A stretch of DNA of 64,000 nt, taken from NCBI GenBank assembly GCA_047974745.1, contig JBKECO010000001.1, positions 1 to 64,000 on the forward strand. The letters run 5' to 3'. The DNA is from JBKECO01 sp047974745 (GTDB lineage: Bacteria; Bacillota; Clostridia; Lachnospirales; Lachnospiraceae). The notes under the pieces are model-generated. The model did not search any database, was not told the DNA's origin, and saw nothing but the letters and a program-made list of their open reading frames with translations. The position numbers and the translations under genes are program-made. Every line of letters starts with the position of its first letter. The first letter of the stretch is position 1. This document shows positions 1 to 9,326 of the stretch, piece after piece.

Positions 1-1388
1 GTCTCCACATGCACCGTATGAGGGAACTGATCCACGGGTCTTACCCGCTTTAGCTCATAACCGCCTTCACAAAGAATTTTGAGATCTCTTGCCAACGTTG
101 CAGAGTCGCAGCTTACATAGACGATACGGTCTGGTCTCATCTTCAACATGGTCTCTAGTGCTATGATGTCGCAACCTTTTCTGGGTGGATCTACTATGAT
201 TACCTCTGCTCTTTCATTGGTCGTTCTGTAGTGCTCAGGTAATATTTCTTCCGCTTTTCCCGTGAAAAATTCTGCATTTTCGATCTGATTGAGCTTCGCA
301 TTATTTTGAGCATCTTGAATGGCTTGTGGTATGATCTCCACACCATATACCTTTTTTGCATGGCGTGCCAGAAATAAGGATATTGTTCCAATACCACAGT
401 AGAGATCCCATACTGTTTCGCGTCCTGTTAGTGCTGCGTATTCCAGTGCGAGCGAATATAGTTTTTCGGTCTGCTCTGGGTTTACCTGGTAAAAGGACTG
501 GGGCGAGATCTGAAAACTCGTAAATTCCTCCATACGTCCAAAATCCTTTGTCTTTGTATTCCTTAGGAACAACGAATCTGATATCGTCGATTTTCCAGCG
601 ATCGTGACGGTTTTTTCCCCAAGTATGACATTTGTATTAGCCTTATTGCAGTTATAGGAAATCGAAGTCATGCCTTCGATCTGCATCAATTTAGCAATGA
701 GCTTTTCCTGGAGTGGCAGGGAGGTTCCATTGATAACGAGACAGACCATCCATTCTCCTGAATGGAATCCATAACGGATCAGTACATGGCGAACAAGACC
801 AATCTGCGTTGCCTCATCATATGCACTGATATGATTTAACCTCATATAATCGAGTACTTCTGACAGTATCAGCTCATTTCCGCCGTCAAGCAGTCCACAT
901 TTTAAATTAGGTATGATAGTATGGGTTCTCCCAGCATAAAACCCGGCTACAAGATCACCCGATGCATTGATTCCGACCGGGAATTGCGCCTTGTTTCTAT
1001 AGTGGTATGGCTCTTGCATTCCAACGATAGGATCTGTAATGGAATCCAACTGATCTGCCGAAAAACCACCAATACGGATGAGATGATTTCTCACTTTCTG
1101 ATATTTGAAATCCAGCTGCTTTTTATAAGACATCGCCTGCAGCTGGCAGCCACCACAAGCACGTGCGTACGAACATTGAGGCTCCACCCGATCGGGAGAA
1201 GCCTCAAGAATTTCCATGAGTCGTGCATAGCCATAGGTTTTTTTCAGTTTCATGATTTTTGCAGTAACGATATCTCCAATGACCGTGTCTTTGATAAAAA
1301 AAGTCATACCTTCGTATTTTCCGATACCCTCGCCAGCTGATGAAATATCTTCTATTTTCACTTGAATCAAATCATTTTTTTGAATCAT
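1..1388 (-). CDS. rlmD: 23S rRNA (uracil-C5)-methyltransferase, RlmD/RlmCD (TrmA) family, 3' end cut by window edge
   Basis: SAM-dependent RNA methyltransferase that makes 5-methyluridine in 23S rRNA. About 462 codons are visible, so only the last residues are missing; translation reaches HTVHVE at the edge, close to the usual family C-terminus. Seen in order: an N-terminal TRAM-like domain (MIQKNDLIQVKIEDI), iron-sulfur cysteines (CSYARACGGCQ, about residues 70-80), a SAM-binding motif (DLYCGIGTISL), a DPPRKGC motif, and the catalytic cysteine in YVSCDSATLARD. The ATG at 1388 lies one base after the yhaM stop (TAGTATG) and has an AGGAAAG ribosome binding site inside yhaM, so the two are translationally linked. 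Firmicutes may have RlmC, RlmD or a dual RlmCD enzyme; the target uridine cannot be fixed from sequence. Confidence 0.92.
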   Translation of the reverse strand, partial: MIQKNDLIQVKIEDISSAGEGIGKYEGMTFFIKDTVIGDIVTAKIMKLKKTYGYARLMEILEASPDRVEPQCSYARACGGCQLQAMSYKKQLDFKYQKVRNHLIRIGGFSADQLDSITDPIVGMQEPYHYRNKAQFPVGINASGDLVAGFYAGRTHTIIPNLKCGLLDGGNELILSEVLDYMRLNHISAYDEATQIGLVRHVLIRYGFHSGEWMVCLVINGTSLPLQEKLIAKLMQIEGMTSISYNCNKANTNVILGEKTVTIAGKSTISDSLFLRNTKTKDFGRMEEFTSFQISPQSFYQVNPEQTEKLYSLALEYAALTGRETVWDLYCGIGTISLFLARHAKKVYGVEIIPQAIQDAQNNAKLNQIENAEFFTGKAEEILPEHYRTTNERAEVIIVDPPRKGCDIIALETMLKMRPDRIVYVSCDSATLARDLKILCEGGYELKRVRPVDQFPHTVHVE

Positions 1389-1389
1389 A

Positions 1390-2337
1390 CTACTTTCCTG
1401 TTCTCCGAATATTGGATTCCAGCAGGCGATTATAGCCTAGCCAATCTGTGTTGGTTTCAGGAACACTCGACAATAATTCTTTAAAGGTCTGCATTTTTGC
1501 ATCAATATTATCGGCAAAACTCAGGGCCACCGCTTCAATGAGCGCAGGTTTTTTTGGTGAGCCGTATTCCAGCTCGCCATGATGAGCAATGATGCAGTGT
1601 TTTAGCTCGTTAGAAAGCCGTTGTGAAAATCCTTCAATATTGCGAATTCGAAATCCAATCTCCTCTGTCACAATTACGATATGCCCCAGAAGCTGTCCTT
1701 CATCTGTATAATCATTGGTAGGGAATGGCGATATTTCCTCCATCTTTCCTACATCATGCAGCATAGCTGCTGTTAGAAGCAAGTCTCTGTTTAGAATCGG
1801 ATATTGAATACACATTATGTTGCAGAGATTTACAACACTTAAGGTATGTTCCAACAGTCCACCTACAAAGCCATGGTGCACGGTCTTTGCTGCTGAGTGA
1901 AATTTGAATCTTTTTATAAAATCATTATCCTCCAGAAAAAATGATTCCAGCAGCTTTCTGAGATATGGGTTTGTTACGGAAGAGATCACATCCAAAAACT
2001 CCTGATACATTTCCTCAATATTTCTTGAACTTACAGGAAGGTAGTCCTGTGCATCATATTCTCCCTCCTGGGCTTTGCGGACCCGTTTGATGCTCAGCTG
2101 GAGCGAGCCTTGAAAGCTTGTAACATCGCCAGTCACACAGATATAGTCCATTGCGTCAAAATCATCAATTCCAACTGAATCCGGATCCCATATTTTGGAA
2201 TCAAGTGTACCCGTCTTATCCTGTAGGATTATATTCTCGTAAGACTTTCCGTTCTTTGTGACTGCTGATTGTTTGTATTTGCAGAGATAGATGTCGTTGA
2301 CTCTTTCTCCTTCTCGTAATGTTTCAATAAATTTCAT
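1390..2337 (-). CDS. yhaM: 3'-5' exoribonuclease YhaM family (OB-fold plus HD domain)
   Basis: Predicted cytoplasmic metal-dependent 3'-to-5' exonuclease acting on RNA or single-stranded DNA. At 315 residues it matches the family size. The N-terminal 100 residues form an OB-fold nucleic-acid-binding region (for example YENIILQDKTGTLDSKIWD). The HD phosphohydrolase domain follows, with HHGFVGGLLEHTLSV and the metal-binding dyad in AAMLHDVGKMEE. The ATG at 2337 lacks a good Shine-Dalgarno sequence, which is unusual here. It sits 94 bases downstream of the HtrA-like gene and one base upstream of the rRNA methyltransferase, so these three likely form an operon. Confidence 0.9.
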   Translation of the reverse strand: MKFIETLREGERVNDIYLCKYKQSAVTKNGKSYENIILQDKTGTLDSKIWDPDSVGIDDFDAMDYICVTGDVTSFQGSLQLSIKRVRKAQEGEYDAQDYLPVSSRNIEEMYQEFLDVISSVTNPYLRKLLESFFLEDNDFIKRFKFHSAAKTVHHGFVGGLLEHTLSVVNLCNIMCIQYPILNRDLLLTAAMLHDVGKMEEISPFPTNDYTDEGQLLGHIVIVTEEIGFRIRNIEGFSQRLSNELKHCIIAHHGELEYGSPKKPALIEAVALSFADNIDAKMQTFKELLSSVPETNTDWLGYNRLLESNIRRTGK

Positions 2338-2431
2338 AAAATAACATTCTGCCAGGTGGCAGACTCCTCTCTTATTAACATATTCTTCTGTTCTCGCTGC
2401 TATTTATCTGATTCTTAGTCCTATCTGATTC

Positions 2432-3799
2432 TTAACTCTGATGTCCTGCCGTTACAATGCATTCTACTGTATAGTATTCATCTGCACCCTGACGCAACAC
2501 GACGACAGAGATATTCTCTCCTGGTGTAATATTCAGCAGCTTTGCTTCATAGGATTCGACTGTTGTAACCGCATCTCCCTGAATCTGAGTGATAATATCA
2601 CCATTCTGCAGTCCCGAAACCAGTGCAGGTGAGTCTAATATGACTTCTGTTATATAAACACCTTTTGGCAGTCCATATTCTGTTGCGATTACATCCGTTA
2701 CCGTTTTTACTTTCAGACCAATATATGGGATTTCTGTTCCATTTGACAACATCTCGATCAACTTCTTTAATTCTGATATCGAAATCGCTGTCAACGTATT
2801 GGCATCATTCCCGATACTGAAGTCCTGCATGACGAGACCTATGATCTCTCCTTTTACATTGAGCAGAGCGCCAGTACTGTTACTGCTGCCGACAATATCC
2901 GTAGTAAAAATAGAATAACTATGGTCTACCGTACTAACTTTATTTACAGCGGAAGTAATATTTCCCGTTGAAATTGTATAGTTCGTACCTAATGGACTTC
3001 CCACTGCAATCACAACCGTCCCCTGCGTGGTTGCAAGGGAGTTGCCCAACGGTGCAAATTTGAGTGTTGCCATTGTTCCAGCGTCAATGGATTCTTTTGT
3101 AATTGACAATACTGCCAGTCCGATATTTAAATCATAATTCTTGAGTGCTGCTTCCACTATTTTTCCATTATAAAAAGTGACATTGAATTCCTGCGAATCA
3201 CGGATCGACTTATATTCTGTCAATACCAGGATCTCGCTTCCCGTATCTGCGATCAGAATGCCGGATGACTGGCCGGTACTCTCATATGCATTGTTATACC
3301 AGTCTGTATCACTGGTTACCCCGGTAACCGTAACAAGAAAATAATCCGCTGTTTTCCCCACATTATACAGCTTATTCTGAAGCAACTGATACTCCGATAA
3401 ATCAATCTCTGTACTTGTGACTGGCTCAGATGCAGAATCTTCCGTGGATACTTCTGTTGATGTTTCAGTTAATGACTCTGATTCTCCCGGGATCTGTGAG
3501 TCAGTCTCTTCTGAATCAATTTCCGTGCCTGTTTCACTCTCAGTATCCGTCTCAGACTCTTCTGTGCCGCTTATATATTCACTATCACTTGGAATCGTAA
3601 TTCCCGGATTTTGATCTGGGTATATCCACTCCTGCAGATGGGGCTGGAGCAGTGTAAATGTCAGACATGCAATCGCACCGAACAAAACAGCCGAAATAAT
3701 GAGCAGAGCAAAACGCTTCACTGTCTTCTTTCTATTCACAGGCTGTTCTTTTATTTTCTCTTTAATAAATGAAAAATCCTTCTTGTCATTTTCTGCCAT
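2432..3799 (-). CDS. membrane-anchored HtrA/DegP-like trypsin-fold protein with PDZ domain, probably catalytically inactive
   Basis: 455 residues: a short cytoplasmic N-terminus, one membrane segment (about residues 28-50), an acidic Ser/Thr/Glu-rich linker (about 65-135), a trypsin-like domain (about 150-340) and a C-terminal PDZ domain (about 350-445). The fold is recognisable from blocks such as SGILIADTGSEILVLTEY and NVKGEIIGLV. In active HtrA proteins the histidine lies in LTNNHVV and the aspartate in TDLAVL; here these read LTEYKSI and IGLAVL. The serine motif GNSGG reads SNSTG, so only the serine remains. I infer a pseudoprotease, perhaps a PDZ-based sensor or scaffold at the cell surface. 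It has its own consensus promoter upstream and an AGAGGA ribosome binding site. Confidence 0.85.
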   Translation of the reverse strand: MAENDKKDFSFIKEKIKEQPVNRKKTVKRFALLIISAVLFGAIACLTFTLLQPHLQEWIYPDQNPGITIPSDSEYISGTEESETDTESETGTEIDSEETDSQIPGESESLTETSTEVSTEDSASEPVTSTEIDLSEYQLLQNKLYNVGKTADYFLVTVTGVTSDTDWYNNAYESTGQSSGILIADTGSEILVLTEYKSIRDSQEFNVTFYNGKIVEAALKNYDLNIGLAVLSITKESIDAGTMATLKFAPLGNSLATTQGTVVIAVGSPLGTNYTISTGNITSAVNKVSTVDHSYSIFTTDIVGSSNSTGALLNVKGEIIGLVMQDFSIGNDANTLTAISISELKKLIEMLSNGTEIPYIGLKVKTVTDVIATEYGLPKGVYITEVILDSPALVSGLQNGDIITQIQGDAVTTVESYEAKLLNITPGENISVVVLRQGADEYYTVECIVTAGHQS

Positions 3800-3832
3800 A
3801 GAAATTCCTCTCTGTAAGCATTATCATAATCA

Positions 3833-3861
3833 ATTATACGAGGAAAAACTGGGGCATGCAA
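3833..3861 (-). promoter_or_regulatory. sigma-A-type promoter for the HtrA-like gene
   Basis: Reading the minus strand, TTGCAT (3861-3856) is followed by a 17-base spacer and a perfect TATAAT (3838-3833). Transcription would begin near 3826, giving a short leader of about 27 bases before the ATG at 3799. Confidence 0.75.
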
Positions 3862-4036
3862 GAATTTATTTTCTACTTCCTTCTTCTTATTCTATGGGGT
3901 ATAATTTAAAATGATATCAAAATCGACCTTCATGTGTTTCCTGTATACTTGAAAAAGCGATACCTCAGGAGCTTCCAACCATGAAATAGAATTTCTTTAG
4001 ACAAAAATGATGGCTAAGCAACAAATGGGGATAGAA

Positions 4037-6421
4037 ATGAATTCAAAAGTATTGCATACATTAGAATATGATAAAATTATAGAAAAATTGGTTCAGTTCG
4101 CATCAAGCGAAGAGGCTAGAACAGCGTGTCGCGAGCTAATGCCGATGACGGATCTGGACCAAATTACGCTTGCTCTCCGGGAGGCTGATGATGCACTACT
4201 TCGGATATTCAGTAAAGGGAGCGTCTCTTTCAGTGGCATACATCCTATTGGGTCCAGTGTAAAAAGACTTGAAATCGGTGGTGTCCTAAGCACTTCTGAA
4301 CTCATTAGAATCAGTTCCGTTCTTGAGACAGCCAGGCGAGTAAAGGGCTTCGGGCGGACAGACCGAAACGAACAGTCTGCCGACTCACTAGTGCATTATT
4401 TTGACGACCTAGAACCAGTAACACCCTTGAATGATGAAATTAGGAGATGTATTCTGGGGGAAGATGAGATCGCTGATGATGCTAGTCCCGCACTAAAATC
4501 CATTCGCAGGTCTATCGCCGGCATGAATGAACGGATCCGAAATCAGATTACAAAGGTGATGAATCAGGCCGCTGCCTCAAATCAGCTTCAGGATCATGTC
4601 GTGACCATGCGTGATGGCCGATACTGTATTCCCGTGAAAGCTGAAGCAAAGAATCAGGTACAGGGCATGATCCATGATCAATCCTCCTCCGGTTCCACCA
4701 TTTTCATTGAACCCGCAGCAGTCGTGAATTTAAACAATGAGTTAAAAGAGCTGTTCCTAAAGGAAAGTAAAGAAATTGAAGTGATCCTGTCTTTACTCAG
4801 TCAGCAGGTCTTTTCTTATACGGTAGAAATACTCACAGACTATCAGAACCTTGTCTCCCTTGATTTTATATTTGCTAAGGCAATGCTGGCCAAGCTCTAT
4901 AATGGTGTAATTCCCATTTTTAATGAAATGGGACGAATCCATATTCGAAAAGGCAGACATCCTTTACTGGATCAGAAAAGGGTCGTTCCCATTGACATTC
5001 GATTGGGTGATACCTTCGATCTTCTTGTTATTACAGGTCCAAATACCGGTGGCAAGACTGTCTCTTTAAAGACTGTAGGGCTTCTGACACTAATGGGTCA
5101 GGCTGGGCTTCATATTCCTGCTGGTGACAGGAGTGAACTCTCTATTTTTCGTGAAGTCTTTGCAGATATCGGTGATGAGCAAAGTATCGAGCAGAATCTC
5201 AGCACTTTTTCATCCCATATTACGAACATTGTTTCTATCTTGAATCAGGCTTCTGTTGATTCGCTGGTACTGTTTGATGAACTTTGTGCCGGAACAGATC
5301 CGACGGAGGGTGCGGCACTTGCAATTTCTATTCTCAGCAACTTACATAACAAAGGCATCCGCACGATGGCAACAACACATTATAGTGAACTGAAGGTATA
5401 TGCACTCTCTACAGAAGGTATTGAAAATGGAAGCTGTGAGTTCAATGTGGAAACACTAAGTCCGACCTATCGTCTTCTGATCGGAATTCCTGGAAAAAGC
5501 AATGCTTTTGCCATATCTCAAAAACTTGGTCTTCCTGTAGAACTGATTGAAGATGCCAAAGGACATATTACGGAAACGCAATCCAGCTTTGAGGATCTGT
5601 TGTCGGATCTAGAACAGAACCGACTTACAATAGAACGAGAGCAGGCGCAGACCGAACGATATAAGGAGGAGATCCAATCCCTCAAGTCCAAACTGGAAGT
5701 CAAACAGGAACGACTGGAAAGCAGCCGTGACAAAATTCTTCGAGAAGCAAACGAGCAGGCTTTTGCAATCATCAAAGAGGCAAAGGATATCGCAGATACC
5801 AGTATCCGTAACTTTAATAAGTATGGGCAGACGCAGGTTCCTATCAGTGAGATGGAGAAAGAGCGCAGCCGACTTCGGGACAAATTGAATGAGAAGGAAA
5901 AGGCACTCTCAGACACAAAGAATATGATTCCAGTCACCTCGAATAAGGTGCCGAAAAATCTGCGTATTGGAGATCTGGTGAAAGTCCTGAGCATGAATCT
6001 GACTGGCACAGTACACACCCTTCCAAATCAAAAGGGCGAGCTGATCGTTCAAATGGGTATTCTTAAGTCAAAAGTAAATATAAAGGATCTGATCCTGTTG
6101 GAAGATGAATCTGGCTCATCTGGAAAAAAATCCAAAAAAACCGGAGGCGGCAACTTTGGGATGTCTAAAGCAATGACGATTTCACCTGAGATCAAATTAC
6201 TTGGCATGACAACAGACGAAGCAATCGCACAGCTGGATAAATATCTTGATGACGCATATATCTCCCATCTGGGCACAGTCAGGATCGTACATGGCAAGGG
6301 CACAGGTGCTCTACGTAAGGCAGTTCACAGCTATCTCAAACGACAAAAACATATAAAATCATATCAGCTTGCAGAGTTTGGCGAAGGCGATGCGGGTGTC
6401 ACTATTGCGGAATTCAAATAA
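4037..6421 (+). CDS. mutS2: endonuclease MutS2
   Basis: MutS-family ATPase with a C-terminal Smr nuclease domain. In Firmicutes such proteins act on branched DNA and at collided ribosomes. Seen: the MutS core, Walker A GPNTGGKT (about residue 333), Walker B-like LVLFDELCAGTDPTEG, a long Glu/Lys/Arg-rich coiled coil (about 500-620), a KOW-like stretch, and an Smr domain (about 720-794) with VRIVHGKGTGALR. I place the start at the ATG at 4037, which gives MNSKVLHTLEYDKI and 794 residues with GGGGATAG just upstream; the in-frame ATG at 4007 has no ribosome binding site. The 237-base divergent gap to the HtrA-like gene holds -10-like sequences on the plus strand (TATAAT at 3900, TATACT at 3944) without convincing -35 boxes. 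Confidence 0.95.
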   Translation: MNSKVLHTLEYDKIIEKLVQFASSEEARTACRELMPMTDLDQITLALREADDALLRIFSKGSVSFSGIHPIGSSVKRLEIGGVLSTSELIRISSVLETARRVKGFGRTDRNEQSADSLVHYFDDLEPVTPLNDEIRRCILGEDEIADDASPALKSIRRSIAGMNERIRNQITKVMNQAAASNQLQDHVVTMRDGRYCIPVKAEAKNQVQGMIHDQSSSGSTIFIEPAAVVNLNNELKELFLKESKEIEVILSLLSQQVFSYTVEILTDYQNLVSLDFIFAKAMLAKLYNGVIPIFNEMGRIHIRKGRHPLLDQKRVVPIDIRLGDTFDLLVITGPNTGGKTVSLKTVGLLTLMGQAGLHIPAGDRSELSIFREVFADIGDEQSIEQNLSTFSSHITNIVSILNQASVDSLVLFDELCAGTDPTEGAALAISILSNLHNKGIRTMATTHYSELKVYALSTEGIENGSCEFNVETLSPTYRLLIGIPGKSNAFAISQKLGLPVELIEDAKGHITETQSSFEDLLSDLEQNRLTIEREQAQTERYKEEIQSLKSKLEVKQERLESSRDKILREANEQAFAIIKEAKDIADTSIRNFNKYGQTQVPISEMEKERSRLRDKLNEKEKALSDTKNMIPVTSNKVPKNLRIGDLVKVLSMNLTGTVHTLPNQKGELIVQMGILKSKVNIKDLILLEDESGSSGKKSKKTGGGNFGMSKAMTISPEIKLLGMTTDEAIAQLDKYLDDAYISHLGTVRIVHGKGTGALRKAVHSYLKRQKHIKSYQLAEFGEGDAGVTIAEFK

Positions 6422-6432
6422 GGAGGTAACCA

Positions 6433-7137
6433 TTGGCTGCAAAACAAAAAATTTTGATTGTAGATGATGATGTTAATATTGCAGAACTTATTGCTATGTA
6501 TCTGACCAAGGAATGCTTTGATACTAAGACAGTAAATGACGGAGAAGATGCACTGCTGGCATTCGATCAGTATTCACCTAATCTGATTCTGCTGGATCTG
6601 ATGCTGCCGGGAATCGATGGATATCAGGTATGCCGGGAGGTTCGTGCCAAATCTAATGTTCCGATTATTATGCTCTCTGCAAAGGGTGAGATTTTTGATA
6701 AAGTGCTTGGCCTGGAGCTCGGTGCTGATGATTATATCATGAAGCCTTTTGATTCTAAGGAGCTTGTTGCCAGAGTAAAGGCTGTACTCAGACGATTCAC
6801 ACAACAGACCAGACAGGATAGCATTTTGGCTGAGACTAAAAGTGTGCAGTTCCCCGACCTTGTAGTCAACCTGACTAATTATTCTGTGATCTATCAGGGA
6901 AAATCCCTTGAAATGCCACCGAAAGAGCTTGAGTTACTTTATTTTCTCGCTTCATCTCCAAATCAGGTATTTACAAGAGAGCAGCTTTTGGATCATATCT
7001 GGGGCTATGAGTATATCGGAGACACTAGAACAGTGGATGTGCATGTAAAACGACTACGTGAAAAAATCAAGGATCATCCATCCTGGGCATTAACGACTGT
7101 TTGGGGGATCGGTTACAAATTCGAGGTAAAAGAATGA
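6433..7137 (+). CDS. OmpR-family two-component response regulator
   Basis: 234 residues: a receiver domain (1-120) with acidic pocket DDD at 11-13, phosphoacceptor D55 in LLDLMLPG and the conserved lysine in IMKPF, then a winged-helix DNA-binding domain (about 140-232) with DVHVKRLREKI. The start is TTG at 6433, fixed by AGGAGG at 6421-6426, which overlaps the mutS2 stop codon (TAA at 6419-6421); no ATG fits the conserved N-terminus. It is therefore likely co-transcribed with mutS2. Its stop overlaps the ATG of the downstream kinase (ATGA). The regulon cannot be inferred from sequence. Confidence 0.95.
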   Translation: MAAKQKILIVDDDVNIAELIAMYLTKECFDTKTVNDGEDALLAFDQYSPNLILLDLMLPGIDGYQVCREVRAKSNVPIIMLSAKGEIFDKVLGLELGADDYIMKPFDSKELVARVKAVLRRFTQQTRQDSILAETKSVQFPDLVVNLTNYSVIYQGKSLEMPPKELELLYFLASSPNQVFTREQLLDHIWGYEYIGDTRTVDVHVKRLREKIKDHPSWALTTVWGIGYKFEVKE

Positions 7138-8549
7138 AACGTACACTATATCCAAAACTTCTTCTTGGATATCTTTTGTTCTGTGTTATTAGTTTTATCA
7201 TCGTCACTACCTTTACCACGACCAGGACTCATACTTATTTAAAGAGCCAGTCTGCACAATCCTTATACAAGGAGGCCAATCTGGTCGCCTCTGATTATGC
7301 GGTGAGTTATTATAATAATGATATTACACTGGCTGATTTTGAAGAGCGCATTGAGGCTCTTGCATTGTATTTAAATGCGCAGATCTGGGTCGTAAGTCAA
7401 TATGGCGAGATCCTGGTCAATTCTTCTGAAAAAACGGATCTCATGGATCTAGAGACAATTGATGGGTTTGATATTTCAGATTTTGGAAATCGATATTATG
7501 CAGAAGGAACCTTTTATAATTATTTTGATCAGGATCAGCTTACTGTATACTCGCCAATTTCTATAAATTATAAAATCAGAGGATATATCTTCATTCATAA
7601 ATCTGAAGCTTCAATTCTTAGCTACAGCAATGGGCTTGCCTTTATCTCCTATCAGACCTTGTGCCTGGTAGCAGTCAGCGCACTGATTCTTCTTGTGATT
7701 CTTCTGCTTACGATCGTTTTGCCAATAAACAAGATCCTGCGGGTGGCTAATGAGTACACATCCGGCAATTTCGAGCCTGATCTCGATATTAGTACGTCGG
7801 ATGAAATTGGATTTCTTGCTGCCTCGTTATCCTATATGGCTAATGAACTCAATACATTAGAAGACGATCAGAAAAAATTCATCTCCAATGTGTCCCATGA
7901 CTTCCGTTCTCCGCTGACCTCGATCAAGGGATATGTAGAGGCAATCGCAGACGGCACCATCCCTCCGGAAAATCAGGAGAAATACTTAAATATCATCTTA
8001 TTTGAAACAGAACGCCTAAACAAGCTGACGAACAGTCTGTTAGAACTTAATAAATATGGTCATAGAGGTATTATGCTGGATATGATCAACTTCGATATTA
8101 ATCAGATGATCCGTATGACAGTGCTGACCTTTGAAGGAACCTGTGTGGAAAAGCATATTGGAGTTGAATTGCTCCTAGCTGAAAAAACACTCTATGTCCA
8201 TGCCGATATGAGCAAGATCCAGCGCGTGGTCTATAATCTGACTGATAATGCAATCAAATTCAGTTCTGTCAACTCCCAGATCACGATCGAGACGACTAAG
8301 AAAAATGGAAAAGTATTTATATCTGTAAAAGATCACGGTATCGGAATCCCAAAAGACAGTTTAAATAAGATATGGGAGCGTTTTTACAAAACAGATCTTT
8401 CTCGTGGAAAAGATAAGAGGGGTACAGGTCTTGGACTTTCCATCGTGAAGGAAATCATACAGGCACACAACGAACTGATTAATGTAGTAAGTACAGAAGG
8501 GATCGGTACAGAATTTATATTCTCTCTGGCAGCCACTGATCAGGAGTAG
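7134..8549 (+). CDS. sensor histidine kinase, partner of the upstream regulator
   Basis: 471 residues from the ATG at 7134, which overlaps the response regulator stop and has GAGG at 7123. Layout: membrane segment about 9-30, an extracytoplasmic sensor region of about 140 residues with no recognised ligand motif, a second membrane segment about 172-197, HAMP linker, HisKA domain with phosphoacceptor H255 in NVSHDFRSP, then the HATPase domain with N-box NLTDNAIKFS, DHGIGIP and GTGLGLSIV. All catalytic motifs are intact. The overlap with the regulator gene and lack of other nearby orphans make them a cognate pair. Confidence 0.95.
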   Translation: MKRTLYPKLLLGYLLFCVISFIIVTTFTTTRTHTYLKSQSAQSLYKEANLVASDYAVSYYNNDITLADFEERIEALALYLNAQIWVVSQYGEILVNSSEKTDLMDLETIDGFDISDFGNRYYAEGTFYNYFDQDQLTVYSPISINYKIRGYIFIHKSEASILSYSNGLAFISYQTLCLVAVSALILLVILLLTIVLPINKILRVANEYTSGNFEPDLDISTSDEIGFLAASLSYMANELNTLEDDQKKFISNVSHDFRSPLTSIKGYVEAIADGTIPPENQEKYLNIILFETERLNKLTNSLLELNKYGHRGIMLDMINFDINQMIRMTVLTFEGTCVEKHIGVELLLAEKTLYVHADMSKIQRVVYNLTDNAIKFSSVNSQITIETTKKNGKVFISVKDHGIGIPKDSLNKIWERFYKTDLSRGKDKRGTGLGLSIVKEIIQAHNELINVVSTEGIGTEFIFSLAATDQE

Positions 8550-8583
8550 ACTAGGTACTGTACAAGACATATATAATAAAACA

Positions 8584-8628
8584 AAAAGAGTATTGCAACT
8601 GACGAACTTGTCAGAGCAATACTCTTTT
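8584..8628. terminator. bidirectional intrinsic terminator between the kinase gene and rplQ
   Basis: Arms 8584-8596 (AAAAGAGTATTGC) and 8616-8628 are perfect 13-base complements. An inner 5-base stem (8599-8603 with 8610-8614) closes a six-base loop. The outer arms give a U-run on both strands, so it can end both the plus-strand kinase operon and the minus-strand ribosomal operon that converge here. Confidence 0.92.
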
Positions 8629-8649
8629 CATACCGTTATATTATCATTC

Positions 8650-9186
8650 TTATACTAACTCAAGTAATACTTCTAAAGCGCCATCACCTTTACGCTGACC
8701 GATTTTAACGATTCTAGTGTATCCCCCGTTACGTGTCGCATATTTTGGTGCAATTTCAGTAAACAGTTTATCTATTAAATCTACTTCTTTGGTATTTCTT
8801 TTTTTCTTAGCATTTTCAGCTGGAACTTCTGTCACGGAGTAGAGAACCTTTAACATTTCTCTTCTCGCATGAAGACGAGATGGTCTGTCTTTTTTGATAG
8901 TTTTATCCACTTCATCATAAACAGTCACTTTTTTGCCATCAACGACTTCTTTCACTCTTTTGCCATCTTTATCTTTACGGGCAACTTTTGCTTTTACAGT
9001 AACTTCATCAAAGTTATCTTTTTCTTTTACTGCAAGTGCAATGATTCCTTCTGCGATTTTCTTAACTTCTTTTGCTTTGGATTCTGTTGTCACGATTTTT
9101 CCGTTATAAATTAAAGATGTAACCTGTCCTCTCAGTAAAGCTTTTCTCTGAGAAGATGTTCTGCTGAGTTTTCTGTACTTTGCCAT
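8650..9186 (-). CDS. rplQ: 50S ribosomal protein L17 with long internal insertion
   Basis: 178 residues starting MAKYRKLSRTSSQRK at the ATG at 9186, preceded by AAGGAG; an upstream in-frame ATG at 9210 is not needed. The core matches L17 (TTESKAKEV near the N-terminus, GGYTRIVKIG near the C-terminus). Typical bacterial L17 has about 120-130 residues. The extra length is mainly a charged Lys/Asp/Val-rich insertion at about residues 55-103, just before SRLHARREM, plus a short one near 118-130. It is the last gene of the ribosomal cluster, 140 bases after rpoA, and ends at the bidirectional terminator. Confidence 0.97.
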   Translation of the reverse strand: MAKYRKLSRTSSQRKALLRGQVTSLIYNGKIVTTESKAKEVKKIAEGIIALAVKEKDNFDEVTVKAKVARKDKDGKRVKEVVDGKKVTVYDEVDKTIKKDRPSRLHARREMLKVLYSVTEVPAENAKKKRNTKEVDLIDKLFTEIAPKYATRNGGYTRIVKIGQRKGDGALEVLLELV

Positions 9187-9326
9187 TTCTTTCTCCTTTT
9201 TGTGGAACACACAGAACGCACATAGGACTTACTTGCTGCATGCTACTTTAGTTGCCTCCACTCATGAGCTGACACCGCCTTGCTCTTTGGTCTTACAGGC
9301 TCTGCCATCTGAGTATTGGAAATATC

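Noticed and set aside
5518..6018. A 166-codon minus-strand open frame inside mutS2
   Set aside because: It lies opposite the coiled-coil region of mutS2, whose biased codons create long antisense frames. The protein is Ser/Arg-rich low complexity with no ribosome binding site.
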